Below, piece by piece: positions 7,638 to 12,585 of a stretch of DNA of 13,926 bases. A model generated the notes under the pieces. It worked only from the letters and a program-made list of their open reading frames with translations. It was not told where the DNA came from and made no database searches. The DNA is taken from positions 1 to 13,926 of the forward strand of contig MVPZ01000159.1 in the NCBI GenBank assembly GCA_002067045.1. The letters are read 5' to 3'. The stretch is from Methanomassiliicoccales archaeon PtaB.Bin134. GTDB taxonomy: Archaea > Thermoplasmatota > Thermoplasmata > Methanomassiliicoccales > UBA472. Numbering within the stretch: the stretch's first letter is position 1; every line of letters begins with the position of its first letter. Made by a program: the position numbers and the translations under genes.

Positions 7638-7647
7638 TATTATATTT
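7638..7647 (-). promoter_or_regulatory. Possible internal TATA-like box for btuC
   Basis: AAATATAATA on the minus strand is the only AT-rich patch between btuF and btuC in a GC-rich neighbourhood. A start of transcription about 25 nt downstream would leave a leader of roughly 60 nt containing the hairpin. It could give the btuC-to-cobY genes a second promoter. Weak evidence: composition and position only. Confidence 0.35.
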
Positions 7648-7677
7648 GCGCCCTGGTCACGGGTAAGGAGGATGTTC

Positions 7678-8772
7678 TCATTCGATTCTGGCCATCATCA
7701 CCTGTCCCAGGTTCAGGGCGCTCTCGAGGGAGTCCACATGGGAGCTGGACCCCGCCGACAGCAGGTCGACGTAGTCGTTGGATATCACATGCGGCATGTC
7801 CTCACCGAACACATCGGGGTGGAGGATCTTGGCCATGATCTCCACGGCGTCCACCATGCGCGGGCCGGGGCGGCAGAACACGTTGTCGGCCTGTCCGGTC
7901 ATGATGTACACGCGGCCGTTCTGGACTGCGGAAAGCTCGGACCATATGGTGTCGTTCTCCAGATCGGAGATAATCTGCTCACCGGGGTTGGGCAGGTACA
8001 TCATGGACACGATCAGGTAGTCAGGGTCCTTCTCCAGCAGGGACTCCACGGCCACGTCCGGCCATCCGCCGGTCATGTTCCCGTAGGCGTTCTCGCCCTT
8101 CGAATAGTCCATGACATCCTGGACGAAGGTATCGCCGGCGCTCAGGTAGATGGGCTCCAGCCAGACGGCGAACACCAGGGACGGGGGCTCGTCGACATCA
8201 GCGATGGCCTCCTCGATGTTGGCCAGGCGGGCCTGCATGGAGGCCACCAGGTCCTCGGCCTCGTCCTTGACCCAGCAGACCTCTCCGAGCAATTCGATGG
8301 TCGAGTAGACCTCCTCGAAGGTCGCGCCCTTGTCCAGTATTATGACCTTCTGGGCGGACCCCTCCAGCTGGGAGAGCATGTCCATCTGGGCCTGCACGCC
8401 CTTGTCGAGCAGCACCAGGTCGCCTCCGGCGGCGATGATCGCCTCCACGCTGGGGGTCCAGTAGCCGCCTATGGAGACCAGGGATCCGTCGGTCTTCCTG
8501 TCGCCCACATCCGTGGGCCAGTCGCAATAGTCGGTCACCGCCACCAGGCGGTCACCGATGCCCAGAGCGTAGACGATCTCCGTCAGAGATGGAGAGCAGG
8601 ACACCAAGCGCGCCGGAGCTTCCTTGGTGACCACCAACCGTCCGTCGGCGTCGATGACCGACACCGGTCCCTCGCCCTCCCCACCAGAGGGGTTCATGGC
8701 CAGAACTGCAATGGTACCAACGGCCACCATGGCCAGGACCACTAAAACCGCTATTATCATCTTCCTGTTCAT
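7678..8772 (-). CDS. btuF: Corrinoid-binding protein of the ABC importer (BtuF-like)
   Basis: Extracytoplasmic receptor that delivers corrinoids to the BtuC permease. With the start at MNRKMIIAV the protein has 364 residues. Residues 5-26 are a hydrophobic signal/anchor segment without a lipobox Cys, so it is probably held by an uncleaved membrane anchor. A TroA/BtuF-type fold follows: LVSCSPSLTEIVYALG (56-71), AVTDYCDWP, VFAVWLEPIYLSAGDTF, GGWPDVAVESLLEKDPDYLI and WSELSAVQNGRVY. Glu65 and Glu243 sit where type II binding proteins make salt bridges to the permease. The frame is open 33 codons upstream, but that stretch runs through the palindromic control region and is unlikely to be translated. 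First gene of the eight-gene unit. Another chelate ligand is possible; the neighbours favour corrinoids. Confidence 0.88.
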   Translation of the reverse strand: MNRKMIIAVLVVLAMVAVGTIAVLAMNPSGGEGEGPVSVIDADGRLVVTKEAPARLVSCSPSLTEIVYALGIGDRLVAVTDYCDWPTDVGDRKTDGSLVSIGGYWTPSVEAIIAAGGDLVLLDKGVQAQMDMLSQLEGSAQKVIILDKGATFEEVYSTIELLGEVCWVKDEAEDLVASMQARLANIEEAIADVDEPPSLVFAVWLEPIYLSAGDTFVQDVMDYSKGENAYGNMTGGWPDVAVESLLEKDPDYLIVSMMYLPNPGEQIISDLENDTIWSELSAVQNGRVYIMTGQADNVFCRPGPRMVDAVEIMAKILHPDVFGEDMPHVISNDYVDLLSAGSSSHVDSLESALNLGQVMMARIE

Positions 8773-8796
8773 TTGATCACGCTGGTTGATGTTAAA

Positions 8797-8813
8797 TTGG
8801 ATGTATAATCCAA
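8797..8813. promoter_or_regulatory. Palindromic operator candidate, copy 1 (btuF-proximal)
   Basis: TTGGAT-GTATA-ATCCAA, a perfect 6-bp inverted repeat with a 5-bp spacer, located 25 nt upstream of the btuF start codon and just downstream of the expected transcription start. Same arms as the copies at 8819 and 12483. Its centre (8805) is 22 bp, two helical turns, from that of copy 2, which suits cooperative binding of two dimers on one face of DNA. Confidence 0.75.
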
Positions 8814-8818
8814 CTGAA

Positions 8819-8835
8819 TTGGATATATCATCCAA
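8819..8835. promoter_or_regulatory. Palindromic operator candidate, copy 2
   Basis: TTGGAT-ATATC-ATCCAA, identical arms and spacer length to copy 1. It lies between the TATA-like box at 8836-8843 and the expected btuF transcription start, where a bound protein would block polymerase. It also directly abuts that box on its upstream side for the rightward genes, so divergent control is possible. Confidence 0.75.
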
Positions 8836-8843
8836 GTATATTA
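8836..8843. promoter_or_regulatory. TATA-like box in the divergent btuF / membrane-protein promoter
   Basis: GTATATTA (TAATATAC on the other strand) in a GC-rich genome. Leftward, a start about 25 nt away would fall near 8814, between the two palindromes. Rightward, a start near 8867 would leave a leader of about 50 nt for the gene at 8917. An alternative leftward box is ATATATC inside copy 2. No B12 riboswitch-like structure was seen. Confidence 0.45.
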
Positions 8844-8916
8844 GCGTTGGCGAAATGCTCCGACCTAGCAAGGCATAAGAACTCCGCTAGCGCCTTACCG
8901 GCTGGGAGATGGAACC

Positions 8917-9396
8917 GTGAAGATCATCGACGAGCTCAGGAGCGAACCTATCCTGCTGGCCCACCATCCCCTCTGCGGCAGGTTCGAGGACCACTTCCTA
9001 GTGTGGAGGGGAAGGCGCCTCTGCCGGGGGTGCTTCACAGTGTACCCGACCGCGGCGGCGGTGCTTCTGGTCATGTGGGCGCTGGGCGCGGGGTTCCAGG
9101 CCTCCTTCGTTCTGGCGGTGACCCTTTTCGCCGTCCAGCTCCTGCGGGCCCTGCCCGCGCTGCGGCCGTTTACCGTACCTTTCAACATCATCCTGGGCGC
9201 GAGCCTGGCCTCGGTGCTCATAGCCGTGATCACCTGCCCTCCGCAGCTGAGGTGGTACGTGTACCCCTTCGTCCTCGCGGTCTACGTCACCTTCGTCTAC
9301 CTGAAGGGCCGAAGGGTCCTGAGGACCTGCAGGGAATGCTCCGATCACGCCTCCTTCCCGGGATGCGCCAGGGGGAGCGCGAGGAACGGAAGATGA
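8917..9396 (+). CDS. Small membrane protein with Cys/His metal-binding motifs (DUF2085-like layout), function unknown
   Basis: 159 residues from a GTG with GGGAG 8 nt upstream. The N-terminal 40 residues hold HHPLCGRFEDHF and CRGCFTVYP (His16, His17, Cys20, Cys36, Cys39). Then come about four hydrophobic helices (roughly 45-65, 63-80, 85-107 and 112-130), and the C-terminus has a second cluster, CRECSDHASFPGC (Cys138, Cys141, Cys150). The order 'HPLC...CxxC...YP' followed by membrane helices recalls DUF2085-type proteins, whose function is not known. Both Cys clusters could come together on one side of the membrane to bind a metal. It is divergent from btuF across the palindromic control region and followed after 49 nt by a zinc ribbon protein. 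Role in corrinoid or metal handling is only a guess from location. Confidence 0.75.
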   Translation: MKIIDELRSEPILLAHHPLCGRFEDHFLVWRGRRLCRGCFTVYPTAAAVLLVMWALGAGFQASFVLAVTLFAVQLLRALPALRPFTVPFNIILGASLASVLIAVITCPPQLRWYVYPFVLAVYVTFVYLKGRRVLRTCRECSDHASFPGCARGSARNGR

Positions 9397-9404
9397 GGCG
9401 AGGG

Positions 9405-9413
9405 ATTAATTAT
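9405..9413 (+). promoter_or_regulatory. Possible TATA-like box before the zinc ribbon gene
   Basis: ATTAATTAT in the 49-nt gap between the two rightward genes. A start about 25 nt downstream would give a leader of some 10-15 nt to the GTG at 9446, which has a GGGGGAAAG ribosome binding site. Composition and spacing only. Confidence 0.3.
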
Positions 9414-9445
9414 CAGGTAATTGAATTCAGGCCGGGGGAAAGAAA

Positions 9446-9811
9446 GTGACCAAGACATTCACTGGGGATTGGATCATCGTCATCATCCTGCTCATCGTGT
9501 GCTGGCCGGTGGCGGTGATCTACCTGTTGATGAAGTACGAGGAGGTTCCGCCCTACGCTCCGCCAGGAGCCCCTCCCGCCGGCGGCCCGGCCCCGGGAGG
9601 CGCCTACGGCCCGCACGGTGGCATGCGGGTCTGCGGGGCCTGCGGCAGCAGCTACGATTACAGCAAGGACGCCTGCCCGTACTGCGGCAAGCCCTCTTAC
9701 TACGCCAACGCCGCCCCGCCCTATGACCACAGCGTAAAATATTGTCCCAATTGCCGTGGCCCCAACGACATGAGGGCGGAGTACTGCTCAAAGTGCGGGA
9801 CCAAGCTCTGA
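9446..9811 (+). CDS. Membrane-anchored double zinc ribbon protein, function unknown
   Basis: 121 residues from a GTG start. One hydrophobic helix at about 9-29 (ending VIYLLMKYEE) is followed by a Pro/Gly/Ala-rich linker (about 35-60) and two zinc ribbons: Cys63/Cys66 with Cys77/Cys80 (CGAC ... CPYC) and Cys100/Cys103 with Cys114/Cys117 (CPNC ... CSKC), the second ending the protein as CSKCGTKL. The topology suggests an anchor with the ribbons exposed in the cytoplasm. Such small proteins are common in archaea and their partners are mostly unknown. It ends 6 nt before the convergent end of the second cobyric acid synthase-like gene. No specific function can be assigned. Confidence 0.8.
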   Translation: MTKTFTGDWIIVIILLIVCWPVAVIYLLMKYEEVPPYAPPGAPPAGGPAPGGAYGPHGGMRVCGACGSSYDYSKDACPYCGKPSYYANAAPPYDHSVKYCPNCRGPNDMRAEYCSKCGTKL

Positions 9812-9817
9812 CCGTCT

Positions 9818-10657
9818 TCAGAGCAGGCGTTCCAGGGCCACCAGGTCCAGGGCGCCCGACCAGCCCTCCAGCAGATCATCCAGTCCGCCCAGCCACCGCT
9901 GGCGGACGTCCCCGCCGACGCCCGAGTGTCCGTGTTCCCTCCCCAGGTCCATGGAGTCCTCCGCGGGGGCGCTGAACCGGACCATGGGGAGCACCCCCAG
10001 GCAGGGCATCTCCATGCGGGATTCCAGCTCGGAGATCCCGGGCCCCAGAATGGAGGGGTCTCCGCGGAAGCGGTTTATCACGAAGCCCTTCAGGAGGTCC
10101 CTCTCCTCCTCGTCCATCAGCAGGTAGGTTCCGTAGATGCCGGCGAAGGCCCCGCCCTTCTCGATGTCCCCCACCAGCACCACCGGGGAGCGCACCGCCT
10201 TGGCCAGCCACATGTTGGCCACGTCCCTTTCCTTCAGGTTCATCTCCACCGGGGAGCCCATGCCCTCCAGCAGCACCGCCTCCCTGCCCAGGGCATTGTC
10301 GCGGAAGGATCGGAGGACCTCCTCCCTCAGCTGGTCGATCGGCCGGCGGCCGTCCCCTGGCGCCAGGTCCATCCAGGGCCGGCCCCGCAGGACTATCTGG
10401 CATTGCCCGTTGCCCTTGGGCTTGATCAGAACGGGGTTCATGTCCGCCGAAGGTTCCAGTCCGCAGGCCCAGGCCTGATAGGCCTGCGAGATGGCCATCT
10501 CCTTCCCGTCGGCGGTGACGAACGAGTTCAGGGACACGTTCTGGGCCTTGAAGGGGGCCACGTCCATTCCCTTCCGGGAGAGGTGGCGGCAAAGCGCCGC
10601 GGTCAGGGTGGTCTTCCCCGCGCCGGAGGTGACCCCCTGGACCATCAGCCTACGCAC
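9818..10657 (-). CDS. Cobyric acid synthase-like ATPase lacking the glutaminase domain (second CbiP paralogue)
   Basis: 279 residues from a GTG with GGAGG 5 nt upstream; an ATG at 10645 overlapping the cbiP stop as TGATG is the alternative. It contains the whole ATP-binding amidoligase domain of CbiP/CobQ: P-loop VTSGAGKTT (9-17), PFKAQNVSLNSFVTADG (35-51), MNPVLIKPKGNGQCQ, LLEGMGSPVEMN, RDVANMWLAK, GDIEKGGAFAGIYGT and EDSMDLGR (233-240). Where CbiP continues into its class I glutaminase domain, this protein has only about 40 residues, ending LDDLLEGWSGALDLVALERLL-like sequence that resembles the tail of full-length CbiP. It therefore lacks the Cys-His glutaminase centre and would need ammonia from the upstream CbiP, a separate glutaminase, or free ammonia. 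It may be a functional subunit or a decaying duplicate; intact motifs favour function. Confidence 0.85.
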   Translation of the reverse strand: MRRLMVQGVTSGAGKTTLTAALCRHLSRKGMDVAPFKAQNVSLNSFVTADGKEMAISQAYQAWACGLEPSADMNPVLIKPKGNGQCQIVLRGRPWMDLAPGDGRRPIDQLREEVLRSFRDNALGREAVLLEGMGSPVEMNLKERDVANMWLAKAVRSPVVLVGDIEKGGAFAGIYGTYLLMDEEERDLLKGFVINRFRGDPSILGPGISELESRMEMPCLGVLPMVRFSAPAEDSMDLGREHGHSGVGGDVRQRWLGGLDDLLEGWSGALDLVALERLL

Positions 10658-12495
10658 CGTCGCCTCCACCCCCCCAGCAGCCTGTCGATGTCCAGATGCG
10701 CCTCCAGCTCCCGGGCCAGGCGGTCGAGCGAGGCGTCCACCTCGGCGTCGTGGTCCTGCCCTCCCGAGGGATGGCATCGTTCACCGCCCAGCGAAAGGAA
10801 CAGCTCGCGGAAGGCCGGCAGGTCGAAGGCCCCGTGCAGGTAGGTCCCCATGACCTTCCTCTCCCGGTCCCAGGCCCCCTCCTCCCTTCCGTCCGGCTCC
10901 AGCAGGAACAGCGGAGGGGCGCGCACCTCCGTGCTCCCCATGTGTATCTCGTACCCGCGGACCTGCCCTCCGTCCACCAGCCTCCCTGCGACCTGCACGG
11001 TCCTCTTGTCGTAGGTGTCGAAGCGGGTCACCGCGTCCAGAAGCCCGAGCCCTTCCACATGGGCGGAGGTACCGCCCTCCAGGCCCTGCTCGTCGATTAT
11101 CGCCGCCCCGAGCATCTGGTAACCTCCGCATATGCCCAGGATGGGGACCTCCCCCGCCCGGCGCACTATGACCGAGGCCATGCCCGAGCCGCGCAGCCAA
11201 TGGAGGTCCTGCACCGAGTTCTTGGTCCCGGGGATGATGATGGCGTCCGCGCATTCCAGCTGCTCCGGGCGTTCGGCGTAGACCACCGAGACGCCCTCCT
11301 CCAGCCCCAGGGCGTCGAAGTCGGTGAAGTTGGAGATCATGGGCAGACGGACCACCGCCACCACCTTTCCGCCCCCCTCGGCCCTCCGGCCAAGGTCCAT
11401 GGAGTCCTCCACCGGCAGGTACAGGCCGGGGACGTGGGGCATCTCCGCCACCACCGGCACGCCGGTAAGCCTCTCGACCACCTCCAGGGCGGGACCCAAG
11501 GAGCCCCCGCCGGGGCACATGTTGTTGATCACCACGCCCTTGAACAGCGCCCTGTCCTGGGGGTCCAGCAGGTCCAGGGTCCCCACGGCGAAGGCGAAGG
11601 CCCCTCCCCAGTCCACGTTGACAACCAGAAGGCAATCAGCATTCACCAGCCTGGCCACGTACATGTTGGCCACGTCCCTGCCCCGCAGGTTGATCTCGGC
11701 CGGGGAACCGGCGCCCTCGATGACCACCACGTCGTTGGAGCGCATGAGCCGTTCCAGATTGCGTTCGATTATGGACGGCGCCTCGTTCGGAACAAAGTCG
11801 GCATAGTACTCCTGCACCGTGTAATCCCGGTAGGGCCGTCCCTCCACGATGACCTGGGAGACCACCCCGCCCTTGGGCTTCAGCAGAATGGGATTGAGCT
11901 CCCCCCGGGGCCGGGTGCCCGCTGCGCGGGCTTGCAGGTCCTGGATGCGGGCGATCTCCTCGCCCCCCTCGGTGACCATGGAGTTCAGGGACATGTTCTG
12001 CGATTTGAACGGGGAGACCTTCAGCCCCCGGTTGCGCAGGGCCCGGCACAGCGCGGCGACGATGAGGGATTTTCCGGCTCCGGAGGTGGCCCCCAGCACC
12101 ATGATGGCCTTGGCCCTCCTGCGGTGCCTGGCCACGAGCGCCCCCTTGAGCTCGTCCCTGGTCTGGCGGTCCAGTCCCTGAGGGCCTATCTCCGGCATGG
12201 CCTGGAACAGGGATGCGGCGACATCCTGGCGATGGGTCCACAGGCACCGCTGGCATGACCATACGCTTCCGCCGGTGCGCCTCGACACCACGAACTCGCC
12301 CAGCTCGGGGTCCTCGCATGGATACAGCGGGCAGAAGCAGAAGGTGCAGTCCTGATCGGAATGGTGGCAGGGGAAGTGGGGGCATTCGGTGTTGCTTCCG
12401 ATAATCCCCCTGGCCATCTGCGAGCGCAGGACGCCGACGTGCTTGGAGTAGTTCTCCTCGGAGTCGTCCTGCCGTCCCTCAATTGGATTAATCAT
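10645..12495 (-). CDS. cbiP: Cobyric acid synthase CbiP with an extra N-terminal Cys-rich metal-binding domain
   Basis: CbiP amidates four side chains of adenosylcobyrinic acid a,c-diamide with glutamine and ATP. Of 616 residues, about 128-370 form the ATPase domain (P-loop GATSGAGK 135-142, PFKSQNMSLNSMVT, NPILLKPKGG, IEGAGSPAEINLRGRDVANM, VNVDWGGAFA) and about 375-575 the class I glutaminase domain (SNFTDFDAL, IIPGTKN, nucleophile Cys456 in GICGGYQMLG, His554 in GTYLHGAFD). Unusually, residues 36-100 form a Cys-rich module, CPHFPCHH ... DCTFCFCPLYPC ... WSCQRCLWTH (Cys38, 43, 50, 53, 55, 60, 81, 84), resembling the 'cysteine-rich small domain' known as the C-terminal extension of some archaeal CobD proteins. 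The ATG at 12495 lies inside a palindromic operator and suggests a leaderless message; Met27 is a possible later start and would keep the module. Forms a two-gene unit with the gene at 9818. Confidence 0.92.
   Translation of the reverse strand: MINPIEGRQDDSEENYSKHVGVLRSQMARGIIGSNTECPHFPCHHSDQDCTFCFCPLYPCEDPELGEFVVSRRTGGSVWSCQRCLWTHRQDVAASLFQAMPEIGPQGLDRQTRDELKGALVARHRRRAKAIMVLGATSGAGKSLIVAALCRALRNRGLKVSPFKSQNMSLNSMVTEGGEEIARIQDLQARAAGTRPRGELNPILLKPKGGVVSQVIVEGRPYRDYTVQEYYADFVPNEAPSIIERNLERLMRSNDVVVIEGAGSPAEINLRGRDVANMYVARLVNADCLLVVNVDWGGAFAFAVGTLDLLDPQDRALFKGVVINNMCPGGGSLGPALEVVERLTGVPVVAEMPHVPGLYLPVEDSMDLGRRAEGGGKVVAVVRLPMISNFTDFDALGLEEGVSVVYAERPEQLECADAIIIPGTKNSVQDLHWLRGSGMASVIVRRAGEVPILGICGGYQMLGAAIIDEQGLEGGTSAHVEGLGLLDAVTRFDTYDKRTVQVAGRLVDGGQVRGYEIHMGSTEVRAPPLFLLEPDGREEGAWDRERKVMGTYLHGAFDLPAFRELFLSLGGERCHPSGGQDHDAEVDASLDRLARELEAHLDIDRLLGGWRRRCVG
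10663..10667 (-). promoter_or_regulatory. Shine-Dalgarno GGAGG deciding the start of the second CbiP-like gene
   Basis: GGAGG on the minus strand within the last codons of cbiP, 5 nt before the GTG at 10657. It is 17 nt from the ATG at 10645, too far to serve it well. Confidence 0.5.
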
Positions 12496-12499
12496 CCAA
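12483..12499. promoter_or_regulatory. Palindromic operator candidate, copy 3, over the cbiP start
   Basis: TTGGAT-TAATC-ATCCAA, the same arms and spacer as the two copies before btuF about 3.7 kb away. It covers the predicted cbiP start codon (12495-12493) and the expected transcription start, placed about 25 nt from the TATA-like box at 12518-12526. A protein bound here would block initiation of the cbiP unit. Confidence 0.75.
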
Positions 12500-12517
12500 T
12501 CGGGTCAAGCCCCTGAG

Positions 12518-12526
12518 CCATAATAT
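12518..12526 (-). promoter_or_regulatory. TATA-like box for cbiP
   Basis: ATATTATGG on the minus strand, centred about 28 nt before the cbiP ATG. The spacing predicts a transcript that starts at or next to the start codon, a leaderless message common in archaea. Confidence 0.5.
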
Positions 12527-12548
12527 CCTTTTGCCCTAGCCTGCAAGA

Positions 12549-12555
12549 ATTTAAG
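12549..12555 (+). promoter_or_regulatory. TATA-like box for aconitase
   Basis: TTTTAAG-like patch (ATTTAAG) 30-37 nt upstream of the aconitase ATG on the plus strand, in otherwise GC-rich sequence. It predicts a very short leader. No copy of the TTGGAT palindrome lies between it and the gene; the nearest, over cbiP, is about 50 nt upstream. Confidence 0.4.
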
Positions 12556-12585
12556 TCGGGGATTGCTTACTGCCATCTGATCGAG

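Noticed and set aside
6482..7666. Plus-strand open frame of 394 codons opposite btuC
   Set aside because: Highly polar, His/Asp/Gly-rich translation with no motif; the opposite strand encodes the permease.
7672..8745. Plus-strand open frame of 357 codons opposite btuF
   Set aside because: Mirror of the binding-protein gene, His/Gly/Val-rich, no domain.
8773..8871. 33-residue N-terminal extension of btuF
   Set aside because: It would run through the TATA-like box and both palindromes; the signal segment begins at the Met encoded at 8772.
8773..8916. Cobalamin riboswitch before btuF
   Set aside because: The region is short and AT-rich, with only the 17-bp palindromes; no B12-box-like conserved element or long folded leader is visible, and the leader would be only about 40 nt.
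8847..9449. Plus-strand open frame of 200 codons overlapping the small membrane protein in another frame
   Set aside because: The frame from 8917 gives a coherent protein with Cys motifs and membrane helices; this one is low-complexity Arg/Pro/Gly-rich sequence.
9466..9490. A further TTGGAT half-site inside the zinc ribbon gene
   Set aside because: It lacks the matching ATCCAA arm at the right spacing and lies within coding sequence.
10658..10777. 40-residue upstream extension of the second CbiP-like gene
   Set aside because: It lies within the end of cbiP, is Arg/Gly/Pro-rich, and the family N-terminus with its P-loop begins just after the GTG at 10657.
10696..12258. Plus-strand open frame of 520 codons opposite cbiP
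   Set aside because: It is antisense to a clear cobyric acid synthase; the composition (His/Gln/Gly/Pro rich) is that of a shadow frame in GC-rich DNA.
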